From positions 1 to 64,000 of the forward strand of contig NZ_LMDK01000006.1 in the NCBI RefSeq assembly GCF_001425055.1: a DNA stretch of 64,000 nt, read 5' to 3'. A program made the position numbers and the translations under genes. Source of the stretch: Pelomonas sp. Root1237 (lineage in GTDB: Bacteria; Pseudomonadota; Gammaproteobacteria; Burkholderiales; Burkholderiaceae_C). Each line of letters begins with the position of its first letter. The stretch's first letter is position 1. The notes beneath the pieces are model-generated. The model made no database searches. It saw only the letters and a list, made by a program, of their open reading frames with translations, and was not told the DNA's origin. Below, one piece after another: positions 17,819 through 27,286 of this stretch.

Positions 17819-18925
17819 GTGCGGGTCTTCCACATCGAGACCGACAGTTTTCGCGAGCTTGCGGCCCTGCCCGAAGCGCTGCCGGAGCGTGGCTTCCTGT
17901 GGGTGGGCTATGGCCGGCGCGAGTTCGAAGTGGGCGAGCCGGCCGTGCAGCAGGCACTGGCGCGATGGGGCTGCGGCAATATCGTCGACCTGCATGTGTC
18001 AGATCTGATCAACAACCAGTTGCCCTCGCATTTCGACTACACGTCCTGGTACGACATGCTGGTTTTCCGGCGCCTCGCCGCGGCGCCGGGCAGCCAGGAT
18101 CTCTTCGTCGATGACGAGCACGGCACGCTGGCCTCGGCCCAGCGCGCGCTGCGGGCCATCGACACCAGTCCGGTCGGCTTCGCCGTTTTCGACCGCGTGC
18201 TGATCACTGTGCACCCGACCGACTGCCAGGTGCGCGAGTTCTTCGCCCAGAAGCTCGACCGCCTGACCGAAGGCCGCGAGAAGCGCGATGCGCGTGGCGG
18301 CGCCCGCCTGCCAGCCAGCCCGGCCGACCTGATGCTGCGCATGGTCAACCACATGGTGGACAGCTATCTGGAGCTGCGGCGCCTGCTGACCCGCCAGCTC
18401 GGCACGCTGCAGCGCGTGCTGCTGGACCAGAGCAGCGAGTTCGATGACTGGCCGCTGCTGCTGGAGAGCCGCGATGCCCTGCACCGGCTGGAGGACACCT
18501 GCGAAGACCAGCGCGCCGCTATCCAGGAGTGGATAGACGCGCTGGACGAATGGCCGGTCGACGGCGACCCGCAGGTGACGCGCGAACGCGAGCTGCTGCG
18601 GGTGCGCTCACGCGACGTGCTGGAGCATGTGGAGCGGGTGCTGACCCATGTGCGCCGGCTGGAGTCCTCGGCCGAGTCGGCCGTGCAGATGCACTTCAGC
18701 GCCCTGGGGCATCGCACCAACAGCATCATGCGCACGCTGACGGTGCTGACGGCCATCTTCCTGCCGCTGAACCTGATCACCGGCATCTTCGGCATGAATT
18801 TCGAATGGATGCCGTTGATCAAGAACGCCAACGGTTTCTGGGATGCCGCCCTGCTGATGCTGGCCGTGGCGCTCGGGCTTTGGTTCCTGTTCCGTCGCAA
18901 GCGCTACCTGAGCAGCAGCCGGTAG
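17819..18925 (+). CDS. corA: CorA-family magnesium/divalent cation transporter
   Basis: A 368-residue CorA-type channel. The long N-terminal cytoplasmic domain is followed by two C-terminal membrane helices, with the signature GMN between them (LITGIFGMNFEWMPL) and a basic tail (FRRKRYLSSSR). It starts with GTG at 17819, four bases after hemB, so it is probably translated from the hemB transcript. Supplying Mg2+ next to a magnesium-type HemB is a tempting link but only inference. Confidence 0.88.
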   Translation: MRVFHIETDSFRELAALPEALPERGFLWVGYGRREFEVGEPAVQQALARWGCGNIVDLHVSDLINNQLPSHFDYTSWYDMLVFRRLAAAPGSQDLFVDDEHGTLASAQRALRAIDTSPVGFAVFDRVLITVHPTDCQVREFFAQKLDRLTEGREKRDARGGARLPASPADLMLRMVNHMVDSYLELRRLLTRQLGTLQRVLLDQSSEFDDWPLLLESRDALHRLEDTCEDQRAAIQEWIDALDEWPVDGDPQVTRERELLRVRSRDVLEHVERVLTHVRRLESSAESAVQMHFSALGHRTNSIMRTLTVLTAIFLPLNLITGIFGMNFEWMPLIKNANGFWDAALLMLAVALGLWFLFRRKRYLSSSR

Positions 18926-18932
18926 GTCGACC

Positions 18933-19715
18933 TCAGCGCAGGCGGCGGCGCGCCACCGTCAGGATGACGCCCAGGCCGCCGAGCAGCAATGCGGCCGTCT
19001 CGGGCTCGGGCACGGCTGCCACCGTTGCAAGAACGCTGGAACTTCCGCGCAGGCAGGCCGAACCGCCGGGGCACTCGGACGGATACAGCGGCGCCAGGGC
19101 GGAGAAGGAAGAACCGAGCTGCGCATCGGCCGCACCGCCACCGAACAGGGCCGCCACGCCATTGCTGTTGAAGTAGGCGTTGGCCGCGCCGCCGGCCGCC
19201 GTGTCCACATCCAGCAGGCCCGTGCTGAAGCCGGTCGGGCTGGCCGTGCCGATGCCCAGGCCGGTGGCGATAAAGGTGTTGCCTGCGGCGTCGACGGCAT
19301 GGCCCATGAGGGACAGGAAGAGCGTGCCATTGGACGCTTCGGCCAGGTCACCCGCCGAACCCCCGGCGTTGCCGGTCGTGAAGTCGTTGTTGGCGCCAAA
19401 GCCGGCATAGACCTTGAGCCAGCCACCGCTGAAGCGCACTTCGCTGGCGCTGATCGACGAGACCGCGTAGCCGCCGAAGACGTACGTCAGCTCGCAGCCC
19501 GAGCACAGGCCGGAGACCGCCGCAGAGTTGATGGAATCGATCTTGCCGTAGCCGCTCAGCGTGTCGCCGACGGCCAGTGGCACGTTCTGGTAGGTCTGGG
19601 TGACCGCGAAGATCTGGCCCAGCGGGATGTCGACGCCGGCAATCGACACGGCGCCCGCGCTTCCTGCGCAAATCAGCGCGGCGGCGGTCGCAAGGGCGCG
19701 GATCGACTTCAGCAT
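18933..19715 (-). CDS. PEP-CTERM sorting-domain protein
   Basis: A 260-residue secreted protein: signal peptide (LATAAALICAGSAGAVS), a glycine/alanine/serine-rich middle of unknown function, and a C-terminal VPEPETAALLLGGLGVILTV followed by ARRRLR, the PEP-CTERM sorting signal. Such proteins are cut and anchored by exosortase and linked with exopolysaccharide. No exosortase or EPS genes occur in the window. Two cysteine pairs (CSGC and CPGGSAC) may form disulfides. GGAG stands just upstream of the ATG at 19715. Confidence 0.85.
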   Translation of the reverse strand: MLKSIRALATAAALICAGSAGAVSIAGVDIPLGQIFAVTQTYQNVPLAVGDTLSGYGKIDSINSAAVSGLCSGCELTYVFGGYAVSSISASEVRFSGGWLKVYAGFGANNDFTTGNAGGSAGDLAEASNGTLFLSLMGHAVDAAGNTFIATGLGIGTASPTGFSTGLLDVDTAAGGAANAYFNSNGVAALFGGGAADAQLGSSFSALAPLYPSECPGGSACLRGSSSVLATVAAVPEPETAALLLGGLGVILTVARRRLR

Positions 19716-19780
19716 GGGAGCCTCCGATGACAGGCGAAGTACAAAAATACTCGCCACCGCCGCCGGTTTCCACAGCGAAA

Positions 19781-19797
19781 TACCCCTAGAAGGGGTA
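19781..19797. promoter_or_regulatory. Inverted heptamer pair upstream of the PEP-CTERM gene
   Basis: TACCCCT at 19781-19787 and AGGGGTA at 19791-19797 form a perfect 7-3-7 inverted repeat between ybeY and the PEP-CTERM gene, 66 bases upstream of the latter's start. The half-site fits the NarL heptamer consensus TACYYMT, although NarL pairs are normally 7-2-7. It could equally be a weak hairpin at the end of ybeY. Confidence 0.4.
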
Positions 19798-19803
19798 GCA
19801 GCC

Positions 19804-20247
19804 TCAGCCGCGTCGGTAGGGGTCGGAGAAGCCCAGGCCGATCAGGATTTCCGCCTCGCGCGTTTCCATCGCCTCGGCCTCGTCGTCGGCCTCGTGGTCA
19901 TAGCCCTGGGCATGCAGGGTGCCGTGCACGAGCATGTGGGCGTAGTGGTCGAGCAGCGGGACGCCCATCTCGGCCGCCTCACGTTCGACGACCTCGGCGC
20001 AGATGACCAGGTCGGCGCCGACGACGGGCTCGTGAGCGTAGTCGAAGGTCAGCACATTGGTGGCGTAGTCCTTGCCACGGTACTCGCGGTTCAGTGCCTG
20101 CCCTTCCTCGGCGTCGACGATGCGCACGGCGATCTCGCCCGGCAGCTCCAGCGCCGCGCGGATGAATCGCTGCACCTTGTGGCGCGGCAGCAGCGCGCGG
20201 TGGCGCGGGTCGGCAAATTGCAGGGACAGGCTCAGCTCTGGTTTCAT
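19804..20247 (-). CDS. ybeY: Endoribonuclease YbeY (rRNA maturation factor)
   Basis: A 147-residue metal-dependent RNase used in 16S rRNA 3' processing and ribosome quality control. The zinc motif [11 protein letters not shown] is present, as is [17 protein letters not shown]. Its ATG overlaps the phoH stop by four bases, the conserved phoH-ybeY arrangement. Confidence 0.95.
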   Translation of the reverse strand: MKPELSLSLQFADPRHRALLPRHKVQRFIRAALELPGEIAVRIVDAEEGQALNREYRGKDYATNVLTFDYAHEPVVGADLVICAEVVEREAAEMGVPLLDHYAHMLVHGTLHAQGYDHEADDEAEAMETREAEILIGLGFSDPYRRG

Positions 20248-21212
20248 AGGTCGCGTGCTTCGCGCTTGGCGCGCGCTTCGTAGGCCTCGACGATGCGCGC
20301 CACCAGCGGGTGGCGAACGACGTCGGCGCTGGTGAAGCGCGTCATCGCAATGCCCTTGACCCGGGCCAGCACATGCTCGGCGTCGATGAGGCCGGATTGC
20401 GTTCCCCGCGGCAGATCGATCTGGCTGGTGTCGCCGGTGACGACGCAGCGGCTGCCGAAGCCGATGCGGGTCAGGAACATCTTCATCTGCTCGGGCGTCG
20501 TGTTCTGCGCCTCGTCGAGGATGACGAAGGCGTGGTTGAGCGTGCGCCCGCGCATGAAGGCCAGCGGCGCGACCTCGAGCTGGCCCTTCTCGAAGGCCTT
20601 GGTCACCCGATCGAAGCCCAGCAGGTCGTAGAGGGCGTCGTACAGGGGGCGCAGATAGGGGTCGACCTTTTGCGTCAGGTCGCCGGGCAGGAAGCCCAGG
20701 CGCTCCCCGGCCTCGACGGCGGGCCGGGTCAGGATGATCCGCTGCACCGTCGAGCGCTCCAACGCGTCCACCGCACACGCCACGGCCAGGAAAGTCTTGC
20801 CGGTGCCCGCCGGGCCGAGGCCGAAAGTGATGTCGTGCGACAGGATCTGCTGCAGGTACTGGTGCTGGCGCGGTGTGCGGGCCGACAGGTCGGCGCGGCG
20901 GGTACGCAGCACCAGCGCATCGCCGTCGCCCGGGCTAGCGGCCGAAACAGGATCTGGCGCCTTGGCCTCGACGAGGGCCAATTGCAGCGTTTCGGCTGAC
21001 AGCGGCCGCCTGGCGCGCTCGTAAAGTCCTTCGAGCAGGGTCCTGGCGCGCTCGGCAGCTGTCTTGGGCCCGTCGACGCGGAACTCGGCGTCGCGGCGCG
21101 AGATCTTCACGCCGATGGCCGCCTCGATCTCACGCAGGTGGGTGTCCAAGCTGCCACAGACGCGGGCCAGGCGCGTGTTGTCGACCGGTTCAAGGGTGAA
21201 GCGCAGGATCAC
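20244..21212 (-). CDS. phoH: PhoH-family ATPase
   Basis: A 322-residue PhoH-like protein (the PhoL/YbeZ branch). Walker A is [15 protein letters not shown], Walker B is [11 protein letters not shown], and a PIN-like/KH N-terminal region precedes them. It is a putative RNA helicase/ATPase that works with YbeY. I chose a GTG at 21212 because the family begins with ILR-like residues; an ATG at 21281 would add 23 residues. It forms an operon with ybeY. Confidence 0.9.
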   Translation of the reverse strand: MILRFTLEPVDNTRLARVCGSLDTHLREIEAAIGVKISRRDAEFRVDGPKTAAERARTLLEGLYERARRPLSAETLQLALVEAKAPDPVSAASPGDGDALVLRTRRADLSARTPRQHQYLQQILSHDITFGLGPAGTGKTFLAVACAVDALERSTVQRIILTRPAVEAGERLGFLPGDLTQKVDPYLRPLYDALYDLLGFDRVTKAFEKGQLEVAPLAFMRGRTLNHAFVILDEAQNTTPEQMKMFLTRIGFGSRCVVTGDTSQIDLPRGTQSGLIDAEHVLARVKGIAMTRFTSADVVRHPLVARIVEAYEARAKREARDL

Positions 21213-21324
21213 GATGGGGCTGAAAAGAAGTGGACGGGGATTGTCGCCGGCTCCGTGCAAAGAGGCTGGCCGCTGGTGCATTCCCGGCCTGCGCAGAACA
21301 GGCGCTCACGCACAATGCCGCTCC

Positions 21325-22737
21325 ATGACGTCACCGATTGCGCCGAGGGCCTCCAGGGCTCGGCGCCTGCCTCTTTTTTTGCTGCTTTCAGCCGCCCTGC
21401 TCTGCCCGGCCGTAGCGCAGGCTCAAGGCTTCGCCGGGCCGGACTGGACGGCCACCTTGCGCGGCTGGCTTGCTGCCATGCTGGCCCTGATGGCGACCGT
21501 CATCGGCCTCGTCTCCAGCCTGCACCACCGCGAACGGCCGGCGAGTTTTCTCATCGGCATGATGCTGAGCTGGGTCGTGCTGCGCGCCGCCGCCGCCCCC
21601 AGCGCCGCGGGCTTGCGGCCGCTGCTGCTGACCCTGCTCGTGCTGTGCGGCGTTCAATACCTGCTGCGGCAGATGAACTGGAAACGCAGCTGGATCGACC
21701 ATGCGCTGTTGATCCAATGCCTCGTTGTGCCGGCCAGCCTGCTGCTCGCGGGTGGCCAGGTCGGCATCCTCGGCTCGGTCTGGCAGGCGGTGTTGAGCCT
21801 GGAGCTGGTGGCCGCCATGGGTTGGGCGCTGTGGCTGCGCCGCGAGCGCCTGAAGACGAGCGCCGACGAGGCCCTGTCGCGGGAGTTCGTGCTGATGGCC
21901 GCCCTGCTGTTGCCGACCATGGCTGCCCTGGTCGCCGAGCGGTTGCTGGCCGCTGCCAGTGAACCGCTGTGGTCATCCGCCGCGCCCTGGCTGAACCTGA
22001 TGCTGCCGGTGCTGATGCTGGGCCTGGGACTGCAACTGGTGAACAGCGTCGCCCATGCGCGACTGGACGCCGAGAAGCGCATCGCAGCCATCGAGCAGCG
22101 CATGTCCGAGCGCATCGCCGAGGTCGAGCGCAGCCACGCCCAGCTCGCCGAGCAAAAGCTCGAGCAGGTCACCGAGCGCGAACGCAAGCGCATCGCCGCC
22201 GATCTGCACGACGATCTCGGCGCCAAGCTGCTGACCATCGTGCACACCAGCGAGTCCGACCGTATCTCCACGCTGGCGCGCGAGGCACTGGAGGAGATGC
22301 GCCTGTCGGTGCGCGGCCTGACCGGCAAGCCGGTGCATCTCATCGACGCCCTGGGTGACTGGCGCGCGGAGGTCGTTTCACGCCTGGGCCAGGCCAATAT
22401 CCTGGCCGAATGGAAGTCGCCGGCCGAGGACATCGAGCACACCTTCCAGGCCCGCTCCTACGTGCAGACGACGCGCATCCTGCGCGAGTCGGTGTCCAAC
22501 ATCATCAAACACAGCGGCGCCACCCATGCGACGATTTCCAGCGCGGTACAGGACGGCGATTTCATCCTGACCATCCAGGACAACGGCCAGGGCATTCCGT
22601 CCGAACTGGATGGAAGGTTGGACAGAGGCCACGGCATGGCGAGCATGAAATCACGCGCCAAGCAGATGCATGGCCAATGCCTGGTTGAATCCGGCCCTGG
22701 GTGGGGTACTGTCATCCGTCTGACGATTCCGCTCTGA
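21325..22737 (+). CDS. Membrane sensor histidine kinase, NarL-partner type (HisKA_3)
   Basis: A 470-residue kinase. It has a signal-like first helix and about seven hydrophobic segments up to residue 245, then a coiled coil (IAAIEQRMSERIAEVERSHA). The HisKA_3 histidine is His295 in ERKRIAADLHDDLGAKLL, and the ATPase domain contains the N-box RESVSNIIKHSGA and DNGQGIP. The final GWGTVIRLTIPL is typical. It autophosphorylates and passes phosphate to the response regulator that starts 14 bases downstream. The stimulus is unknown; no periplasmic sensing domain is visible. Confidence 0.9.
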   Translation: MTSPIAPRASRARRLPLFLLLSAALLCPAVAQAQGFAGPDWTATLRGWLAAMLALMATVIGLVSSLHHRERPASFLIGMMLSWVVLRAAAAPSAAGLRPLLLTLLVLCGVQYLLRQMNWKRSWIDHALLIQCLVVPASLLLAGGQVGILGSVWQAVLSLELVAAMGWALWLRRERLKTSADEALSREFVLMAALLLPTMAALVAERLLAAASEPLWSSAAPWLNLMLPVLMLGLGLQLVNSVAHARLDAEKRIAAIEQRMSERIAEVERSHAQLAEQKLEQVTERERKRIAADLHDDLGAKLLTIVHTSESDRISTLAREALEEMRLSVRGLTGKPVHLIDALGDWRAEVVSRLGQANILAEWKSPAEDIEHTFQARSYVQTTRILRESVSNIIKHSGATHATISSAVQDGDFILTIQDNGQGIPSELDGRLDRGHGMASMKSRAKQMHGQCLVESGPGWGTVIRLTIPL

Positions 22738-22751
22738 ATGCCGAGGCTCCC

Positions 22752-23405
22752 ATGAACCACATCCTGCTGCTCGAAGACATCCCGGAGATCCGCGCCTGGC
22801 TCAAGGCGCTGGTCAAGCAGGTGTTCGCCAACGCCCAGATCACCGAGTGCTCGCGGGTGCAGGACGCGCTGGCCCTGGTCAATGGCCAGCGCTTCACGCT
22901 GGCCCTGCTGGACCTGGGCCTGCCCGACGGTTCGGGCGTCGAGGTCATCGCGGCGCTGCGCGAGAAGCAGCCCGAAGTGCAGTCGGTCATCGTCACCATC
23001 CACGACGACGACGAGCATCTCTTCCCTGCCTTGCAGGCCGGTGCCTTCGGCTATCTGTTGAAGGAACAGTCCCGCGAGCTGCTGGTGGAGCAGCTGCAGC
23101 GCATGAGCGGCGGCGAGCCGCCGCTGTCGCCGTCCATCGCGCGCAAGGTCATCGCCTACTTCGCGGCTCAGAAAAAGCCCAGTTCGCAGGCGTTGCTGCA
23201 CGAGGTGTCGCTGACCGACCGCGAGACCGAGGTGCTGCTGCGCGTGGCCAAGGGCTACACGCTGCCGGAGATCGGCGTGCAGCTGGGCCTGAGCCGCCAC
23301 ACCATTGCCGACTATGTGAAGCAGATCTACCGCAAGCTCAATGTGAGCTCGCGTGCCGAGGCGGCGCTGGAAGCTCAACGACTCGGGTTGTTCGGCAGGA
23401 ACTGA
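22752..23405 (+). CDS. NarL/FixJ-family response regulator
   Basis: A 217-residue regulator: receiver domain with acidic residues LLLEDIPEIR and phosphorylated Asp54 in LALLDLGLPDGSG, then a LuxR-type helix-turn-helix (LTDRETEVLLRVAKGYTLPE, GLSRHTIADYVKQIYRKL). It is paired with the kinase directly upstream. The ATG at 22752 was chosen because the receiver begins MNHILLLED; the frame extends further up inside the kinase gene. It lies 27 bases ahead of ruvA. Confidence 0.93.
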   Translation: MNHILLLEDIPEIRAWLKALVKQVFANAQITECSRVQDALALVNGQRFTLALLDLGLPDGSGVEVIAALREKQPEVQSVIVTIHDDDEHLFPALQAGAFGYLLKEQSRELLVEQLQRMSGGEPPLSPSIARKVIAYFAAQKKPSSQALLHEVSLTDRETEVLLRVAKGYTLPEIGVQLGLSRHTIADYVKQIYRKLNVSSRAEAALEAQRLGLFGRN

Positions 23406-23432
23406 TCGCCCTTCGGCCCAGATAATGGGCCG

Positions 23433-24002
23433 ATGATTGGAAGACTGACAGGCGTCATCGCCGAGAAATCACCGCCGCAGGTCGTCATCGACGTGGCGGG
23501 CGTGGGCTACGAGGTGGACGTGCCGATGAGCACCTTCTTCAACCTCGGCGGCCTGGGCGAGCGGGCCGTGCTGCTGACCCACCTGACCGTGCGCGAGGAC
23601 GCGCACCAGCTGTTCGGCTTCCTCACCCACGAAGAGCGCGCCACCTTCCGCCAGCTCATCAAGATCAGTGGCGTCGGGCCGAAGATGGCCCTGGGCTTGT
23701 TGTCGGGCCTGTCGGTTTCAGAACTCGCCCAGGCCGTGTCGCGCCAGGATGCGGGTCGGCTGACCAAGGTGCCGGGCATTGGCAAGAAGACGGCCGAGCG
23801 GCTGCTGCTGGAGCTGAAGGGCAAGCTCGGCGCCGACCTGGCTCTGCCCGCCGCCGTCACCAACGACACGCAGGCCGACATCCTGCAAGCACTGGTCGCG
23901 CTGGGCTACAGCGAGAAAGACGCCGCCGCCGCGCTGAAGGTGCTGCCCCCTGATGTCGGCGTCAGCGACGGCATCAAGCTGGCGTTGAAGAAGCTGACAT
24001 GA
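23433..24002 (+). CDS. ruvA: Holliday junction branch migration protein RuvA
   Basis: A 189-residue RuvA with the N-terminal OB fold ([20 protein letters not shown]), two helix-hairpin-helix motifs ([18 protein letters not shown] and [18 protein letters not shown]) and the C-terminal domain that touches RuvB ([13 protein letters not shown]). It binds Holliday junctions as tetramers. It overlaps ruvB by four bases. ruvC is not adjacent. Confidence 0.97.
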   Translation: MIGRLTGVIAEKSPPQVVIDVAGVGYEVDVPMSTFFNLGGLGERAVLLTHLTVREDAHQLFGFLTHEERATFRQLIKISGVGPKMALGLLSGLSVSELAQAVSRQDAGRLTKVPGIGKKTAERLLLELKGKLGADLALPAAVTNDTQADILQALVALGYSEKDAAAALKVLPPDVGVSDGIKLALKKLT

Positions 24003-25057
24003 GCATCCAGACCGACGACTTCGCTCCGGCGCCCCGCGTCGTCAGCGCCGCGCCCGAGTCCAGCCGCGAGGAGGCGATGGAGCGTGCACTGCGGCCCAAG
24101 CATCTCGATGACTACGTCGGCCAGGTCAAGGCCCGCGAGCAGTTGGAGATCTTCATCGGCGCAGCCCGCAAGCGCCGCGAGGCGCTGGACCATGTGCTGC
24201 TGTTCGGCCCGCCGGGCCTGGGCAAGACGACGCTGTCCCACATCATCGCGGCCGAGCTGGGCGTCAACCTGCGCCAGACCTCCGGGCCGGTGCTCGAGAA
24301 GCCCAAGGACCTGGCCGCCATCCTGACCAACCTCGAGAAGAACGACGTCCTCTTCATCGACGAGATCCACCGCCTGAGCCCCGTCGTCGAGGAAATCCTC
24401 TACCCGGCGCTGGAGGACTACCAGATCGACATCATGATTGGCGAGGGCCCCGCGGCGCGCTCGATCAAGCTGGACCTGCAGCCGTTCACGCTCGTGGGTG
24501 CAACGACGCGCGCCGGCATGCTGACCAACCCGCTGCGCGACCGTTTCGGCATCGTCGCCCGGCTGGAGTTCTATACGCCGGCCGAGTTGCAGCGCATCGT
24601 GACGCGGTCCGCCGGGCTGCTCGGTGCACCCATCGACGCCGACGGCGCGCTGGAGATCGCCCGCCGCTCACGCGGCACGCCGCGCATCGCCAACCGCCTT
24701 CTGCGCCGCGTGCGCGACTACGCCGAGGTCAAGGCTGACGGCCGCATCGTTGCCGGCATCGCCGACAGGGCGCTGGCCATGCTCGACGTCGATCCACAGG
24801 GCTTCGACCTGATGGACCGCAAGCTGCTGGAAGCCATCGTGCATCGCTTCGATGGTGGTCCGGTCGGTTTGGAGAACGTCGCCGCCGCCATCGGCGAAGA
24901 GGCCGGCACCATCGAGGACGTCATCGAGCCCTATCTGATCCAGCAGGGCTTTCTGCAGCGCACGCCCCGCGGCCGCATCGCGACACTGGCGGCCTACCGG
25001 CATCTGGGCCTGACGCCACCGGGCGGCAAGACGGCACCCGATCTGTTCGGGGAATGA
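23999..25057 (+). CDS. ruvB: Holliday junction branch migration ATPase RuvB
   Basis: A 352-residue hexameric AAA+ motor. Walker A is [17 protein letters not shown] and Walker B is [12 protein letters not shown]; sensor 1 lies in [20 protein letters not shown], and the C-terminal winged helix contains [14 protein letters not shown]. The length is typical. It is the second gene of ruvAB and is followed by a bidirectional terminator. Confidence 0.98.
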   Translation: MSIQTDDFAPAPRVVSAAPESSREEAMERALRPKHLDDYVGQVKAREQLEIFIGAARKRREALDHVLLFGPPGLGKTTLSHIIAAELGVNLRQTSGPVLEKPKDLAAILTNLEKNDVLFIDEIHRLSPVVEEILYPALEDYQIDIMIGEGPAARSIKLDLQPFTLVGATTRAGMLTNPLRDRFGIVARLEFYTPAELQRIVTRSAGLLGAPIDADGALEIARRSRGTPRIANRLLRRVRDYAEVKADGRIVAGIADRALAMLDVDPQGFDLMDRKLLEAIVHRFDGGPVGLENVAAAIGEEAGTIEDVIEPYLIQQGFLQRTPRGRIATLAAYRHLGLTPPGGKTAPDLFGE

Positions 25058-25061
25058 AAAC

Positions 25062-25110
25062 GGCGCCGCAAGGCGCCAATAAAAAAGCGCCCCGAGGGGC
25101 GCTTTCTTCG
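25062..25110. terminator. Bidirectional terminator between ruvB and the porin gene
   Basis: Two hairpins. GGCGCC (25062-25067) with GGCGCC (25072-25077) has loop GCAA; then AAAGCGCCCC at 25084-25093 pairs with GGGGCGCTTT at 25096-25105. The second has A residues before it and TTTCTT after it, so it can end both ruvAB (plus) and the porin transcript (minus). Confidence 0.85.
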
Positions 25111-25126
25111 TTCCGGTCCCGAAGGA

Positions 25127-26077
25127 TCAGAAGTTGTGGCGGATACCAGCAGCCAGCGAGCTGAAGTCCTGACCAGCGACGCCGGTCTGGTAGTTGCCCT
25201 TGGACTGGTTGTCGACCTTGGTCCAGAAGCCGTAGACCTTGGTGCGCTTGCTCAGGTTGTAGTTGTAGCCAACCGTCAGCTGCTTGGCGCCGTCGTCGGC
25301 CACCATCTTGTCGGCCTTGCCGAAGTTCAGGTGGAACTCGGACTGGCCCATAACGTACATACCGGAAGCGCGCCAGACGTTCCAGTCCTTCTTGCCGACG
25401 CCGGCAAAGGTGTTCTCGGCGCGCTGCACATAGCCGCCGATGACGACGGGGCCAAACTCGTACAGGCCGCGGATGGCGATCTGGGTGAAGTCACCCTTCT
25501 TTTCGTAGCCGAGGCCGGCATGGGCGGGGCCCATGTCGTAGTTCACAGCGACGTCGAAAGCGCGAGTCGTCGCGTTTTCACCTGCGGCTGCCGAAAGTTC
25601 GGCGGAGAAGCCACCAGCGGTCGGGGTGAAGTAGGAGACCTTATTGTTCGTGTAGAACTGGGTCGCGTACAGCGCATCGGCCGAGGTGCCCGTGTCGTGG
25701 TTGTGATTGCTGACGTAGTCGGCAGTCGCGAAATACGAGCCCGGGAACCACTTGCCGAGGCGGATGCCACCGAAGCCACCTTCCAGCTGAACCCAGGAAG
25801 CGCGGTTCCAGAAAGTCGTGCCGCCAGTAGCCGCACCGGTGTCGCTGTTCAGGCCGTGTTCCAGCGAGAAGGAAGCCTTCAGGCCGCCGCCGAGGTCTTC
25901 ACTGCCCTTGAGGCCCAGGCGCGACGAGTTGTTTTGCACAACGACCTTGCGGTCTTGCGAGCCGAACTTCTGGCTTTCGACGGTGGTGTTGATGCGGCCC
26001 CACAGGGTCACGCTTTGTGCGAAAGCCGGCGCGGCGGCGGTGGCGGCCAGAGCGGCGACGAGTGCAATCTTCTTCAT
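25127..26077 (-). CDS. General outer-membrane porin (Burkholderia type)
   Basis: A 316-residue trimeric-porin type protein. The signal peptide is MKKIALVAALAATAAAPAFA; the mature protein starts QSVTLWGRINTTVES and ends AAGIRHNF with the terminal phenylalanine needed for outer-membrane insertion. Motifs SSRLGLKGSEDLGGGLKASF and NRASWVQLEGGFGGIRLGKW are diagnostic of the gram-negative porin family, where the latter leads into constriction loop L3. It is monocistronic. It probably allows diffusion of small solutes. Confidence 0.93.
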   Translation of the reverse strand: MKKIALVAALAATAAAPAFAQSVTLWGRINTTVESQKFGSQDRKVVVQNNSSRLGLKGSEDLGGGLKASFSLEHGLNSDTGAATGGTTFWNRASWVQLEGGFGGIRLGKWFPGSYFATADYVSNHNHDTGTSADALYATQFYTNNKVSYFTPTAGGFSAELSAAAGENATTRAFDVAVNYDMGPAHAGLGYEKKGDFTQIAIRGLYEFGPVVIGGYVQRAENTFAGVGKKDWNVWRASGMYVMGQSEFHLNFGKADKMVADDGAKQLTVGYNYNLSKRTKVYGFWTKVDNQSKGNYQTGVAGQDFSSLAAGIRHNF

Positions 26078-26233
26078 CGTTTTGCCTTTGTAGAGAGGTT
26101 GGGCGGGGCCATGGGCCCTGCCTTGAAGGACCAGTGGCGGCCAGTATAGGAGCGGCTTTTGCCGCGCCCGACCGCAGCGACGCGTGGATGCAACAGTGGG
26201 CCTAGGGACCTTGAAAAGCCCGCCCTGCCTGCA

Positions 26234-26875
26234 TCAAGCCGCGATGTCGTCGGCGCTCAGCCCGGCCAAGTGGCGGTCGTCGTTCCAGCCGATCAGCGTG
26301 AATCCTTCGGCTGTTGCCAGCAATCGGTTGATGGTGGCATTGCCCAGCTGCCAGCTGCGCGGCGCGTCCAGGGCGGACCGGGTCGCAGCCCTGTAGAGGC
26401 AGTCCAGCACGCCGCCATGGGCGACGAGCGCAATGCTCTGCCCCGGGTGGGCCGCGGCGGCGCGGCGGGCCGCAGCGACGCAGCGCGCGCTAAAGACGGT
26501 CAGGCTCTCGCCGCCGCCGACGGCGAAATCGGGCTCACGACGCCGCCATCGGGCGGCATCCTCGGGATAACCCCTATCAATCTCTTCCCAGCTCAACCCC
26601 TCGAACCGGCCGAAGGCGCGCTCGCGCAGGGCAGCGTCGAAGTGGATGGCCAGGCCTTGGACGCCGGCCACGGCCTCGGCGGTCTGGCGGGCACGGCTGA
26701 GATCACTGGAATAGATGGCCGCCAACGGCTCGTCGGCCATGGCCTCGGCCAGGCGCTGAGCCTGGGCCAGACCCAGCGGGCTCAAGGGGATGTCGGTATG
26801 CCCCTGGATTCGCGTGGCGCGGTTCCAGGCAGTCTCGCCGTGGCGGATCAGGATCAGTCGAGTGACTTCTTCCAT
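26234..26875 (-). CDS. Histidine phosphatase (phosphoglycerate mutase-like)
   Basis: A 213-residue histidine phosphatase. The RHG motif LILIRHGETAWNRATRIQGH carries the phospho-accepting histidine, ERAFGRFEGLSWEEID is the acid/base region and SIALVAHGGVLDCLYRA holds the second histidine. The family includes cofactor-dependent phosphoglycerate mutases and CobC-like phosphatases; the substrate is undetermined. Five bases separate its start from the stop of the DUF1840 gene, so it probably relies on coupled translation: no clear ribosome-binding site is seen. A GTG one codon earlier is possible. Confidence 0.88.
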   Translation of the reverse strand: MEEVTRLILIRHGETAWNRATRIQGHTDIPLSPLGLAQAQRLAEAMADEPLAAIYSSDLSRARQTAEAVAGVQGLAIHFDAALRERAFGRFEGLSWEEIDRGYPEDAARWRRREPDFAVGGGESLTVFSARCVAAARRAAAAHPGQSIALVAHGGVLDCLYRAATRSALDAPRSWQLGNATINRLLATAEGFTLIGWNDDRHLAGLSADDIAA

Positions 26876-26880
26876 CACAA

Positions 26881-27204
26881 CTAGACACCCCAGACGACGT
26901 CGGCCTTTTCCTTCATGCTGCGCTGCATCAACTCGTGCAGCGGCCAGGCGCGCTGGCGCAGGGACACGCCCTGGCGGCGCGGCACGGCCTCGCCGGCGGC
27001 CTTGGCTTCGTCGACGCTGCGCTGGAATTGCGCCTCATCGGCCGCCACGCCGGCTTCCAGCGCCTGGATCAGGCCCGGCAGTGCAGCCACTTCGAGGATG
27101 CCTTGTTGGGCGGGTTCGCGCCCCATCAGGCGCAGCACGGCATCGGCCGAATCGGCCATCATGATGACGTCGGCGCCAGCCTTGGATTTGAAGCGGTAGA
27201 GCAT
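26881..27204 (-). CDS. DUF1840 protein
   Basis: A 107-residue protein starting MLYRFKSKAGADVIMMADSA, with LRLMGREP and a C-terminal RAWPLHELMQRSMKEKADVVWGV. This is the DUF1840 family, confined mainly to beta- and gammaproteobacteria and without a known role. It is cotranscribed with the histidine phosphatase. Confidence 0.85.
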   Translation of the reverse strand: MLYRFKSKAGADVIMMADSADAVLRLMGREPAQQGILEVAALPGLIQALEAGVAADEAQFQRSVDEAKAAGEAVPRRQGVSLRQRAWPLHELMQRSMKEKADVVWGV

Positions 27205-27286
27205 GGCGGCATTGTGCGCGTGTACTTGCGCGGGCCGAGCGCCGGGCCGCTCCCAAGCCGGCCCGCCTTGGGCGAGGGGTGCCGTC

